From Nonomuraea soli (GTDB lineage: Bacteria > Actinomycetota > Actinomycetes > Streptosporangiales > Streptosporangiaceae): 64,000 nucleotides of DNA. Location of the stretch: positions 558,001 through 622,000 of the forward strand of contig NZ_JACDUR010000006.1 in assembly GCF_013761175.1 (NCBI RefSeq). Reading direction: 5' to 3'. The notes under the pieces are model-generated. The model did no database searches. It was not told the DNA's origin and saw only the letters and a program-made list of their open reading frames with translations. Positions within the stretch are counted from its first letter, which is position 1, and each line of letters opens with the position of its first letter. Position numbers and translations under genes: made by a program. Below are positions 25,428 through 33,744 of this stretch, piece after piece.

Positions 25428-27528
25428 AGTGGCTCCAGCCGCTCTTGAAGGTCTTGCCCGCCCACGAGCCGCCCCAGATGACGCACGTCTTGGCCGCCGC
25501 GAGCCGTACCGGGCCCGCATACGCCGTGAACGAGCCGGAGTCGGTGGCGGTGGCGCCGCCCTTGACCTGCAGGACGGCGCTCGCCGGCACCTTGGTCGCC
25601 GAGACGTACTTCGACAGCGTCACCACGCAGTTCCTGGTGCCGTTGTAGAGCAGGTAGACGGTGGCGACGGTGCCCAGGGCGCGTGAGTCGATCACCTTGT
25701 AGCCGGAGCCGCAGACCCCCGCCGCCGTGTAAGGGTTCGGCTTGGGGGCGGCCGTGGTCTTGGTGGGGGTGGGGGTCGGCTTCACCGTCGGCGTCTTGGA
25801 CGGCGTGGGTGTCGGGGCCTTGGTCGGCGTCTTGGAGGGCGTGGGGCTGGGGGACTTGGAGGGGGACTTCGACGGGCTGTTGGAAGGAGTCTTCGACGGG
25901 GTCGGCTTGCGGGTCGGCGTCGGCTTGGTGCTCGGCTTGGTGGTCGGGCGGGTCGTCGGCCTGGTGCTGGGCGGGGTGACGGCTCGCCTGGTGGGCTTCG
26001 GCGGGGCCAGGGTGATGGTTCCCGAGGGCTCGGGGGAGACCGCGGCGGAGTTCGGGTCCGTGGGGTCGGCGGAGCCGTCGGGGCCGTGGGCGTCGGGGCC
26101 GTTGGGGTCGCTGGAGTGCTGGCCGCCGGGGTTGCCTCCGGCGGCGCCGCCTTCCGCGGTGGGGCCGCCGGCGGCGACGAGGCCCGCTGCCTGGGAGGTC
26201 TGGCCCGCCTGGGTGATCACGATTCCGGCGCCCACGGCGATGGCCAGGGCCGCCGCGCCGGACAGGGCGACCATGAGGCCCCGCCGCTGAGGCTGCGCCT
26301 GGCGGCGGCGGGACGAGGCGCGGGTGAGACCCCCACGGAGCTGCTCCCGATCGGGGACAGCGGGCGGCACGGGGCTGGCCGAAGGCGCGGGGCCGCCAAC
26401 TGGAGGCACGTGGCCAACCGGAGGCACGGGACCCCGTGGAGGCACGGGGTCGGGTCGGGCTCCGTGACGGGCTCCGTGACGGGCGCCGGGCTCCGTGGCG
26501 CCGCCTCCCGCCGACGCGGCGCCACCAGGGCCGGCCGCCGAGGGGCCCTGCCCGCCGAGCGGCGCGGGGCCTTGCCCGCCGAGCGGCGCGGGGCCCTGCC
26601 CGCCGAGCGGCGCAGGGCCTTGCCCGCCGAGCGGCGGCGCGGGGGGCATGGGCGGCAGCGGTGCGATCCCCGGCGGTGTCGAGGGCGCCGCCACCGGCTC
26701 GATGGCCGAGGCCGGGATCGGCTGTCCCGTGAGCCGCAGCACCAGCCGGTCAGCCGTGGGCCGCTGGGCCGGGTCCTTCGACAGGCACTCCGCCACCAGC
26801 CCCAGCAACGACCCGTCGAGCCCCTCCAGCAGGGGCTCCTGGTGCAGGATCCGGTTCATCACCGCAGGAATGGTGTCCGCACCGAACGCGGGTTTCCCCG
26901 TCGCCGCGTACACCATCGTCACGCCCCACGCGAACACGTCCGCCGCCTCGGAGACGGGGTGCCCGCTGAGCTGCTCGGGTGCGAGGTAGGCGGGGGTGCC
27001 GACGCTCATCCCCGTGGCGGTCGTCCCCGGCGAGTCCAGCGCCCGCGCGACCCCGAAGTCGATCACGACGGGCCCTTCGGGCCCCATGAGGACGTTGGCG
27101 GGCTTGAAGTCGCGGTGCAGGATCCCGGCCCGGTGGATGGCGGCGAGCGCGGTGGCGGTGCTGATCGCGATGCGCTCCAGGGAGGCCCCGCGCCGCGGCC
27201 CCTCGTTCTGCACGAGCTCCCGCAGCGAGGGCCCCGGCACGTATTCGCTCACGATGTACGGCCGCGACCCGTCGAGGTCGGCGTGCAGCACCGGAGCGGT
27301 GGAGAAGCGCGCCACCCGCTGGGCGACGGCGACCTCGCGCAGGAACCGCCCGCGTGCCTCCGGGTCGGCGACCAGGGCCCGGTGCAGCAGCTTGATCGCC
27401 ACCTGCTCGCCGGAGGACGCCCGGCCGAGGTAGACGACGCCCTGACCGCCTTCGCCCAGGCGGGCGACCACGTCGTAGGCGCCCAGCCGCCGTGGATCAT
27501 CCGCCGACAGCGGCTGGTACTGCGTCAC
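25420..27528 (-). CDS. Ser/Thr protein kinase with SapA-like extracellular domain
   Basis: 702 aa. Hanks-type kinase at about 13-270 (RLGEGGQGVVYLG, AIKLLH, ILHRDFKPANVLM, GTPAYLAPEQLSG). A linker follows with four copies of PLGGQGPA-type repeat, then a membrane segment (GLMVALSGAAALAIAVGAG) and a long Thr/Pro/Lys-rich stalk. The C-terminal domain of about 105 residues starts GVCGSGYKVIDSRALGTV and includes LYNGTRNCVVTL, SGSFTAYAGPV and TCVIWGG, with four Cys. That pattern matches Streptomyces spore-associated protein A (SapA). The kinase end faces the cytoplasm and the SapA-like end the outside. A Shine-Dalgarno is poor; ATG 27528. Confidence 0.9.
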   Translation of the reverse strand: MTQYQPLSADDPRRLGAYDVVARLGEGGQGVVYLGRASSGEQVAIKLLHRALVADPEARGRFLREVAVAQRVARFSTAPVLHADLDGSRPYIVSEYVPGPSLRELVQNEGPRRGASLERIAISTATALAAIHRAGILHRDFKPANVLMGPEGPVVIDFGVARALDSPGTTATGMSVGTPAYLAPEQLSGHPVSEAADVFAWGVTMVYAATGKPAFGADTIPAVMNRILHQEPLLEGLDGSLLGLVAECLSKDPAQRPTADRLVLRLTGQPIPASAIEPVAAPSTPPGIAPLPPMPPAPPLGGQGPAPLGGQGPAPLGGQGPAPLGGQGPSAAGPGGAASAGGGATEPGARHGARHGARPDPVPPRGPVPPVGHVPPVGGPAPSASPVPPAVPDREQLRGGLTRASSRRRQAQPQRRGLMVALSGAAALAIAVGAGIVITQAGQTSQAAGLVAAGGPTAEGGAAGGNPGGQHSSDPNGPDAHGPDGSADPTDPNSAAVSPEPSGTITLAPPKPTRRAVTPPSTRPTTRPTTKPSTKPTPTRKPTPSKTPSNSPSKSPSKSPSPTPSKTPTKAPTPTPSKTPTVKPTPTPTKTTAAPKPNPYTAAGVCGSGYKVIDSRALGTVATVYLLYNGTRNCVVTLSKYVSATKVPASAVLQVKGGATATDSGSFTAYAGPVRLAAAKTCVIWGGSWAGKTFKSGWSHCG
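26542..26637. repeat. Four 24-bp in-frame tandem repeats in kinase linker
   Basis: Units at 26542-26565, 26566-26589, 26590-26613 and 26614-26637 differ at only one to three positions, and each encodes eight residues of the Pro/Gly linker (read leftward as PLGGQGPA). Length is a multiple of three, so copy-number change would keep the frame. Confidence 0.85.
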
Positions 27529-27576
27529 CCCAGACCCCTCTCGTAAAAGTGGGGCAAAACGCTACCAGAGTGACGA

Positions 27577-28938
27577 TCAGATGGCTTTGCCCGGATTGAG
27601 AATGCCGAGCGGATCGAACACCGCCTTGATGCCTTGCTGCACGTCAGCGGTCACGGGGCCGGATTCGAGAGAAAGCCAGCGCCGCTTCAGCACGCCCACC
27701 CCGTGCTCGCCGGTGAGGGTGCCGCCGAATTCGAGCGCCTTGGTGAACACCTCGTCCGCCGCCGCCCACACCTGTGCGGGCGGCTCGGCCGTACCGTGGT
27801 CGAAGACGAAGACCGGGTGCAGGTTGCCGTCGCCGGCGTGGGCGACGGTGCAGATCATCACGTCGTGGCGGGCGGCGGCGGCCTCGATGGCCGAGATCAT
27901 GTCCGGCAGCGCCGAGCGCGGCACGCAGACGTCCTCGACGAGGCAGGCGCCCAGGCGCTCCTTGGCCTGGTAGGCCATGCGGCGCACGGCGATCAGCTCC
28001 TCGGCCTCGGCGGGTGACGACGACACGGCGACGAAGGTCGCGCCGCTGGCCTCGCACAGCCGCCCCATCGCGGTGATCGCCGCCTGGCTGTCGGCGGCGT
28101 CGGACTGGCCGATCAGCATCGCCTGGGTGGAGTCCTCCAGGCCGATGTTGCGCCAGTCGTCGATGGCCTTCAGCGTGGCACGGTCCAGCATCTCCATCAG
28201 CGACGGCTGGCATCCGGCTGCCATGATCGCCGAGACGGCCGCGGCGGCGTCGCGCAGGGAGCCGAACTCGGCCGCGAACGTCGCGGGGGGCGCCGCGGGC
28301 GCACGGCGCAGCCGTACGGTCGCCGACGTGATCACGCCGAGCGTGCCCTCCGAGCCCACGAACAGTCCGGTCAGGTCGTAGCCGGTCACGCCCTTCATGG
28401 TGCGGCGCCCGGTGTTGAGCACCCGCCCGTCGGCCAGGACGACCTCCAGGCCGAGCGCCGAGTCGCGGGTCACGCCGTACTTCACGCACCGCAGGCCACC
28501 GGCGTTGGTCGCCAGATTTCCGCCGATGGTGGAAATCTCATAAGAGGAGGGATCGGGGGCATACATCAGCCCATGCTCACGTGCGGCCCTGTCCAGATCA
28601 GCGGTGATCACCCCGGGTTCCACCACGGCGATCTCGTCGGCGGGCGACAACTCCGTGATCGCGGTCATGCGCGCCAGCGAGAGGATCACCGAGCCCTCGG
28701 AGGCCGTCGCGCCCCCGGCCAGCCCGGTGCCCGCGCCGCGCGGCACGACCGGCACCCGGTGCTCGCTCGCCCACCGCATCGTGGTCACCACATCGTCGCG
28801 GGTACGGGCCAGCACGACGGCCAGAGCCTTGCCGGGTTCCAGGAACGTCCTGTCACGGGCGTAGGAATCGATCACATCGGGATCGGTCAGCAACCGTCCC
28901 TCTGGAAGATTTTCGGCAAGTGCGTCAAGTGAGCTCAC
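27577..28938 (-). CDS. FAD-linked oxidase, glycolate/D-lactate dehydrogenase GlcD-like
   Basis: 453 aa. N-terminal FAD-binding type 4 (PCMH) domain with VPVVPRGAGTGLAGGA, YEISTIGGNLATNAGG and GSEGTLGVITSATVRL. C-terminal FAD-oxidase domain with TVAHAGDGNLHPVFVFDH and TLTGEHGVGVLKRRWL, which binds the 2-hydroxy acid. Oxidises glycolate, D-lactate or a similar 2-hydroxyacid. No GlcE/GlcF partners are adjacent, so it may act alone or with a distant iron-sulfur partner. GTG 28938 has TAAAGT 7 nt upstream and no Shine-Dalgarno. It is divergent from the membrane protein at 28992. Confidence 0.9.
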   Translation of the reverse strand: MSSLDALAENLPEGRLLTDPDVIDSYARDRTFLEPGKALAVVLARTRDDVVTTMRWASEHRVPVVPRGAGTGLAGGATASEGSVILSLARMTAITELSPADEIAVVEPGVITADLDRAAREHGLMYAPDPSSYEISTIGGNLATNAGGLRCVKYGVTRDSALGLEVVLADGRVLNTGRRTMKGVTGYDLTGLFVGSEGTLGVITSATVRLRRAPAAPPATFAAEFGSLRDAAAAVSAIMAAGCQPSLMEMLDRATLKAIDDWRNIGLEDSTQAMLIGQSDAADSQAAITAMGRLCEASGATFVAVSSSPAEAEELIAVRRMAYQAKERLGACLVEDVCVPRSALPDMISAIEAAAARHDVMICTVAHAGDGNLHPVFVFDHGTAEPPAQVWAAADEVFTKALEFGGTLTGEHGVGVLKRRWLSLESGPVTADVQQGIKAVFDPLGILNPGKAI

Positions 28939-28991
28939 GGGAGCAACTTTACGGTTTGCGTGGACAGTCCGATCAGACCAGACTTGCCCGG

Positions 28992-29549
28992 GTGGATACG
29001 AGCTGCCCGGTGTGTAAGGGGGACGACCAGGTAGCAGCCGTGCCTGGCGTCGTCGCCGCGGGGACCACGTTCAAGATCGGTCGTGTCCGCATGCCACGCG
29101 ACCGCGAGGTGGCCGACCTGCCCGCCGTACCCGTCACGCGCAAACACGTGATGAGCCGCACGCAGCTGGCGATCTGGCTGTCGTTCCCGCAACGCCACTA
29201 CACGCCGTGGGCGCGCAACCAGGGCTACATCATGCTCGGCGTGGCCGCCCTGGTGCACCTGGTCACCTCGCTGGTGCTGGCCATGGCCCGCGAGTCGAGC
29301 TGGGGCGAGGTGCTCCTGGCCCCCTTCTGCCTGACCGGCGTCTTCTGGGGCCTGGGACTGCTGTTCGTGATCGGCTCGTACGGCGCGCGCAAACGTGACC
29401 TGGCCGAGGCGCCCGCCCGCGAGAGGGCCATCGAGGTCTGGGAGAGCCTGCACTACTGCCGCCGCGACAACATCGTCTTCGAGCCGGGCGTGGGGGTGAC
29501 CTTCCACCCCAGCGAGACGCGGCAGTACATCTTCGGCTTCCGCCGGTGA
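28992..29549 (+). CDS. Two-TM membrane protein with N-terminal Cys motif
   Basis: 185 aa from GTG 28992. It opens with DTSCPVCKGDDQVAAVP, a CxxC pair that may be half a zinc ribbon. Two membrane segments (about 85-110 and 118-140: YIMLGVAALVHLVTSLVLAM and LLAPFCLTGVFWGLGLLFVI) and a soluble C-terminal half with YCRRDNIVFEPG follow. No named family is evident to me; similar short proteins occur in actinomycetes. An in-frame earlier start at 28920 would overlap the divergent oxidase gene and is unlikely. No Shine-Dalgarno is present before the GTG. Confidence 0.65.
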   Translation: MDTSCPVCKGDDQVAAVPGVVAAGTTFKIGRVRMPRDREVADLPAVPVTRKHVMSRTQLAIWLSFPQRHYTPWARNQGYIMLGVAALVHLVTSLVLAMARESSWGEVLLAPFCLTGVFWGLGLLFVIGSYGARKRDLAEAPARERAIEVWESLHYCRRDNIVFEPGVGVTFHPSETRQYIFGFRR

Positions 29550-29629
29550 TTTGAGCACCTGCCTACTCATGCGCATCCCCGGAACGCGACTCATCGTGAG
29601 GACGCAGGCGCAATCCCGGAGGAGTGAGC

Positions 29630-30046
29630 ATGAGACAGTCGATCAAACGCTACGTCCTGGCCCCGGCGGCCGCGGCCGCCCTGCTGACCGTGGCGGTCCC
29701 CTCGGCGACGGCGGGCGCGGGCTCGGAGTCGGTGGCCAAGCCCGGCGCGGCGGTGACCACCTTCAACGACCCCAGCTGCTGGAAGAACGTCGTCAACGAC
29801 GTCAAGGGCGCGGCGACCAAGGCGGGACTGAACGAGTGGTGGCGCACGAAGTACACCTTCGCCGCCTCCAACAGCAGCGTGCAGGTGTTCGTCACCTTCT
29901 TCCCGACGGGTGACACCAGCAGCCTGGGCTTCCGCCCGACCGCCTACGCCGTCTACGCCAGCGCCGACACCTCGGACTCGGCCAAGTACTACCGCGACCG
30001 GGTCAAGGCCAACATCCTGGCGATTCAGTACATCGACTACTGCTGA
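29630..30046 (+). CDS. Small secreted protein (138 aa)
   Basis: 138 aa from ATG 29630, with GGAGGAG at 29618-29624. Sec signal peptide at about 1-29 (KRYVLAPAAAAALLTVAVPS, cleavage near ATA-GAG). The mature part of about 110 residues has two Cys (SCWKNVVNDV and the C-terminal YIDYC), which could form a disulfide, and aromatic-rich beta segments. I do not recognise the family. Probably monocistronic and ended by the hairpin just after its stop. Confidence 0.75.
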   Translation: MRQSIKRYVLAPAAAAALLTVAVPSATAGAGSESVAKPGAAVTTFNDPSCWKNVVNDVKGAATKAGLNEWWRTKYTFAASNSSVQVFVTFFPTGDTSSLGFRPTAYAVYASADTSDSAKYYRDRVKANILAIQYIDYC

Positions 30047-30047
30047 C

Positions 30048-30067
30048 GGCGCCGGTGGCCCGGCGCC
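30048..30067. terminator. Bidirectional terminator hairpin
   Basis: GGCGCCGG (30048-30055) and CCGGCGCC (30060-30067) form an 8-bp stem with a 4-nt loop, between the stop of the small secreted protein and the stop of the convergent aminotransferase. Confidence 0.6.
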
Positions 30068-30081
30068 GCACAGCCGGGCCG

Positions 30082-31275
30082 TCAGGCGTTGGCCGCCCGC
30101 ACGCACACGGTCAGCCCGTAGATCGCCTGCTCCAGCTCCTCCAGGTCGGGGAAGGTGGGAGCGATGCGGATGAACCGGTCGTCAGGGTCCTGGCCGTAGG
30201 GGTGGGTCGCCCCCGCCGGGGTCAGCGCGATGCCCGCCGCCTTGGCCCTGGCCACCACGTCGGCGGCGTTGGGCACCTCCAGCGTGATGAAGTAGCCGCC
30301 GTGGGGGGCGGTCCAGGTGGCCAGCTCGCCCAGCTCCTTGCGCAGGATCTGGTCGACCAGCTCGAACTTGGGCGCGACGATCGCGGCGTGCCCGCGCATG
30401 TGGGCCGCGATGCCGTCGGCGTCACGCAGGAACTCCACGTGGCGCAGCTGGTTGAGCTTGTCGGGCCCGATGGACTGCTTGGCCGTGTGCGACAGGAACC
30501 ACTCCACGTTGGCCGGGGAGGAGCCGAAGAAGGAGATGCCGCTGCCGGCGAGCGTCACCTTCGAGGTGGAGCCGAAGACGAAGGCCCGGTCGGCGTTGCC
30601 GTACTCCTCGCAGAGCGCGAGCAGGTCGGCGAGCTGGTCGTGCTGGTCGCTCAGGTGGTGGACGGCGTAGGCGTTGTCCCAGAAGACGCGGAAGTCGGCG
30701 GCCGCCGTCGGCATGGCGGCCAGGCGGCGCACCACGTCGTCGCTGTAGGTGATGCCCGAGGGGTTGCTGTACTTCGGCACGCACCAGATGCCCTTGACGG
30801 CGGGGTCGTCGGCGGCCAGGCGCTCGACCACGTCCATGTCGGGGCCCTCGGCGGTCATCGGGACGGCGACCATCTTGATGCCGTAGCGCTCGCAGATGGC
30901 GAAGTGCCGGTCGTAGCCGGGCACCGGGCACAGGAAGGTGACCTCCTGCTCGGCCCACCGCCGCTCGGCGCCGGGCATCGTGCCGAGCAGCGCGAAGACG
31001 ATCGTGTCGTGCATGACGGCCAGGCTGGAGTTGCCCCCGACGACCAGCTGGCCGGCGGGCACCTGCAGCGCCGCGGAGAACAGCTCCCTGGTCTCCTTCA
31101 GCCCCTGGAGGTCGCCGTAGTTGCGGGCGTCGATCCCGGCGCCCGTCTTGGTGGTCGTGGGGAGTTTGAGCATCGCGTCGGACAGGTCGAGCTGCTGGGC
31201 CGAGGGCTTGCCACGGGTCAGGTCGAGCTTCAGGCCACGCTGGACGAGGGCCTCGTAGTCACGCGATGCAGTCAT
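30082..31275 (-). CDS. MocR-type class I aminotransferase (aspartate aminotransferase-like)
   Basis: 397 aa from ATG 31275. PLP enzyme of the Aminotran_MocR family (type Ic aspartate aminotransferases such as AspT of Corynebacterium): KLDLTRGKPSAQQLDLS, VVGGNSSLAVMHD, VPKYSNPSGITYS, and the PLP-lysine region FGSTSKVTLAGSGISFF. Unlike MocR regulators it has no DNA-binding domain. Likely transfers an amino group between aspartate/glutamate and 2-oxo acids. TATCCT lies 7 nt before the ATG (leaderless). It is divergent from the NarL-type pair. Confidence 0.88.
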   Translation of the reverse strand: MTASRDYEALVQRGLKLDLTRGKPSAQQLDLSDAMLKLPTTTKTGAGIDARNYGDLQGLKETRELFSAALQVPAGQLVVGGNSSLAVMHDTIVFALLGTMPGAERRWAEQEVTFLCPVPGYDRHFAICERYGIKMVAVPMTAEGPDMDVVERLAADDPAVKGIWCVPKYSNPSGITYSDDVVRRLAAMPTAAADFRVFWDNAYAVHHLSDQHDQLADLLALCEEYGNADRAFVFGSTSKVTLAGSGISFFGSSPANVEWFLSHTAKQSIGPDKLNQLRHVEFLRDADGIAAHMRGHAAIVAPKFELVDQILRKELGELATWTAPHGGYFITLEVPNAADVVARAKAAGIALTPAGATHPYGQDPDDRFIRIAPTFPDLEELEQAIYGLTVCVRAANA

Positions 31276-31407
31276 GCAGCAGAGGATAGGAGATGACGCG
31301 CATCGGCTCAGACCATTCCGGAGTGTGGACACCAGCTCTGTCCCCCTAAAACGGGACTTGGCATGAGATCATCTTGCGGGTCAGGCTGGCTCATGCGGGA
31401 GTGGGAC

Positions 31408-32031
31408 ATGATCAAGATCGCGGTCGTCGACGATCACGATCTCATCCGCCACGGCCTGGAGCACATCCTGCGCGGCACCGGCGAGTTCGAGGTGGTCGCG
31501 AGCGGGCGCGACGTGAGCGTGCTGGACGGCAGGGCGGAACCCGACGTCCTCATCCTCGACCTCTACCTCGGCGTCGACGAGCCGTGCCTGACCGCCATCG
31601 CCGAGCTGGCGCCGCTGTACAACGTGCTGGTGATCTCCGCCTCCGCCAAGCCCGGCGACCTGGTCAGGGCGATCAGGGCGGGGGCGCGCGGCTACGTCAC
31701 CAAGAGCGACCCGGCCGAGCTCATGGCCACCGCGCTGCGCACGGTCGCCGCGCGCGGCTTCTACCTGTCGGCGGGCCTGGCCGACATCCTGCACGCCCAG
31801 CTCGCCGCCCCGGCGCCGGACCCCGCGCCCGCCGTACGGCTCGCGCCCCGCGAGGAGGAGACGCTCGCCTACATCGCGCAGGGTTTCACCTACGACCAGA
31901 TCGCGCGGCGCATGGGCATCAAGAAGTCGACCGTCGACACCCACATCGAGCGCATCCGGCGCAAGCTCCAGGTCGACAACAAGGCCCAGCTGATCGCCGC
32001 CGCCCTGCGGCGGATCGAGCGCGGCGGGTGA
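31408..32031 (+). CDS. NarL/LuxR-family response regulator
   Basis: 207 aa from ATG 31408 with GGGAGTGGGA upstream; the in-frame GTG/ATG codons at 31363 and 31393 are less likely. Receiver domain with VVDDHDLIRHG, phospho-acceptor Asp51 in LILDLYLG, and Lys in GYVTKSDPAEL. LuxR-type HTH at about 145-205: LAPREEETLAYIAQGFTYD and STVDTHIERIRRKL. It pairs with the histidine kinase whose GTG overlaps its stop (GTGA). The 132 bp between it and the divergent aminotransferase should hold both promoters. Confidence 0.92.
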   Translation: MIKIAVVDDHDLIRHGLEHILRGTGEFEVVASGRDVSVLDGRAEPDVLILDLYLGVDEPCLTAIAELAPLYNVLVISASAKPGDLVRAIRAGARGYVTKSDPAELMATALRTVAARGFYLSAGLADILHAQLAAPAPDPAPAVRLAPREEETLAYIAQGFTYDQIARRMGIKKSTVDTHIERIRRKLQVDNKAQLIAAALRRIERGG

Positions 32032-33176
32032 CCCGGGTCGCGCCGGGTGGCGAGGCGCGCAGGCGCATCGAGACGGCACTCGCCTGGACCGTCATTCTCT
32101 TCCGAGCCGGAGCCTTCGCCGAGGTCATCGCCCTCAACTATGTCGGCGACAGCGGCCTGCGGCGGCAGGTCCCCGGCTTCGCGCCCGCCCTGGCCCTGCT
32201 CGGCGTCGAGAGCGCGATCGTGGTCGCGCTCGCCTGGCGCCGCCGGAGGGTGCCTCCGGCCTGGCTGATCACCGCCGACGCGCTGCTGACCGCGGCGACG
32301 GCGATGGCCATGACGCTGGTCGCGGGCACGGCGATCAAGGATTCCGGCCCCGACTTCATGCTGCCCTACATGCTGCTGGTCTCCATCGGCATCGGCATGG
32401 CCTTCCGGACTCTGCCCGCCGCCCTGGCGGCCACACTGCCGCTCGTCGTCGCCTACCTGTACATGCAGGCCTGGAGCGGCTTCTTCTGGCTGGGCGCCGT
32501 GCCGCACGGCATCGGCTTCTGGGTCGACTCGGGCATCGCCTGGTTCATCGCCGCGTTGCTGCGCCGCAACGCCACCGAGCTCGACGAGACCCGCGAGCAG
32601 GTCGCCAGGCTGGCCGCCGAGCAGGAGCGCACCCGCAACGGGCGCGTCCTGCACGACCGGGTGCTGCAGACGATGGAGGCGCTGGTCCGCGACGGCTGGC
32701 TGGCCGACGAGCGGGTGCGGGGCCACGTCGCCGCCGAGGCGCGGTGGTTGCGCGGCTACGTGCGCGGCGACCACGACAGCTCGGGCAGCAACCTCACGGC
32801 GGCGCTGGAGGAGGTCGTCGAGCAGGCGATCCGCGCGGGGCTGGCGGTCGACCTCAACGCCGCCGGGCTGCGCGCCGCCGGGGCGGTGCTGCCGGTGGAG
32901 ACGGTCGAGGCGGTGTCGGGCGCGGTGCGCGAGGCGCTGACGAACGTGCGCAAGCACGCGGGCACCGGGCACGCGGTCGTCAGGGCGCGGGTGCACGACG
33001 GCCACGCGGTCGTCGGGGTGCTGGATCACGGCGTCGGGTTCGACCCGGCGGGCGTGCGGAGGGGCGTGGGGCTGAGCGGCTCCATCGAGGGCCGCGTCGC
33101 CGACGCGGGCGGCAGCGCCCGCGTGGAGTCGGGTCCCGGCGAGGGCACGCTGGTGGAGCTGCGTGTCCCGCTTTGA
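32028..33176 (+). CDS. NarL-partner sensor histidine kinase (HisKA_3-like)
   Basis: 382 aa from GTG 32028. The N-terminal half has about six membrane helices (between residues 15 and 175) and no large extracellular domain, so it may sense a membrane-associated signal. His209 in GRVLHDRVLQTMEAL is the probable phosphorylation site, as in DesK/NarX-type kinases. The ATPase part has VREALTNVRKHAGTGH (N box), VLDHGVGFDP and a G2 region GVGLSGSIEGRV; the last is shorter than canonical. Translationally coupled to the response regulator. Confidence 0.88.
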   Translation: MTRVAPGGEARRRIETALAWTVILFRAGAFAEVIALNYVGDSGLRRQVPGFAPALALLGVESAIVVALAWRRRRVPPAWLITADALLTAATAMAMTLVAGTAIKDSGPDFMLPYMLLVSIGIGMAFRTLPAALAATLPLVVAYLYMQAWSGFFWLGAVPHGIGFWVDSGIAWFIAALLRRNATELDETREQVARLAAEQERTRNGRVLHDRVLQTMEALVRDGWLADERVRGHVAAEARWLRGYVRGDHDSSGSNLTAALEEVVEQAIRAGLAVDLNAAGLRAAGAVLPVETVEAVSGAVREALTNVRKHAGTGHAVVRARVHDGHAVVGVLDHGVGFDPAGVRRGVGLSGSIEGRVADAGGSARVESGPGEGTLVELRVPL

Positions 33177-33232
33177 ATCCCCCTCTATTTCCCGACTGTC
33201 ACCCGCCTGACCGTCCGCCGACACTGATCGGC

Positions 33233-33715
33233 ATGAAACGATCTCTCGCTCGCGCCGCGGCCGTCCTGATCACCGCCGCAGGGCTCACGACCGTCGCCCC
33301 GTCGTCCGCCGGGGCGGCCGCCGCCCTCTGCTCCGGGTACTCCTGCGACGGCACCTACTCCTCCAAGACCGGCTGCTACGCCGGCTCCTACACCCCCACC
33401 AGGTCCGGCACCGCCGTCGTGCGGACCTCGCGCGGCACGCTGCGCATGTTCTACGGCCCCGCGTGCAAGACCAACTGGGCCAGGTTCGCCCCCAGCAGGC
33501 CCGGCGGCTACCGGGTGACGATCGTGCGCGAGCCCGTCGACGACTACGAGGAGACCGGTTACGTCGAGGAGCGCGCCGTGAGCGAGGACGCGATCCCGGC
33601 CCTGCGCATCCGCACCCCGCAGGTCTACGCGCCGGTCGCCGAGGCGCTGGCCTGCGTCGAGCATCAGACGGCCAAGGGCAACTGGGTCAGGCTGGGCTGC
33701 ACGGACTGGATCTGA
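33233..33715 (+). CDS. Secreted DUF2690-type protein
   Basis: 160 aa from ATG 33233. Signal peptide at about 1-29 (RAAAVLITAAGLTTVAPSSA). The mature protein has CSGYSCDGTYSSKTGCYAG, the Cys pattern of DUF2690 proteins secreted by Streptomyces and relatives, and two further Cys (GPACKTNW, LACVEHQ) plus a terminal CTDWI. Six Cys could form three disulfides. Function unknown. It is 56 nt after the histidine kinase but has its own expected promoter region. The longer open frame from 32744 is a shadow of the kinase gene. Confidence 0.75.
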   Translation: MKRSLARAAAVLITAAGLTTVAPSSAGAAAALCSGYSCDGTYSSKTGCYAGSYTPTRSGTAVVRTSRGTLRMFYGPACKTNWARFAPSRPGGYRVTIVREPVDDYEETGYVEERAVSEDAIPALRIRTPQVYAPVAEALACVEHQTAKGNWVRLGCTDWI

Positions 33716-33744
33716 CCTCTGCGGACGCGGCCGGGGGGAGGCGC

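Noticed and set aside
25740..25980. Pyrimidine/purine-biased tract as non-coding repeat
   Set aside because: It encodes the Thr/Pro/Lys stalk of the SapA-like kinase in frame.
26542..26637. Possible CRISPR or minisatellite repeats
   Set aside because: Direct units without spacers, in frame within a kinase gene; no cas genes anywhere in the window.
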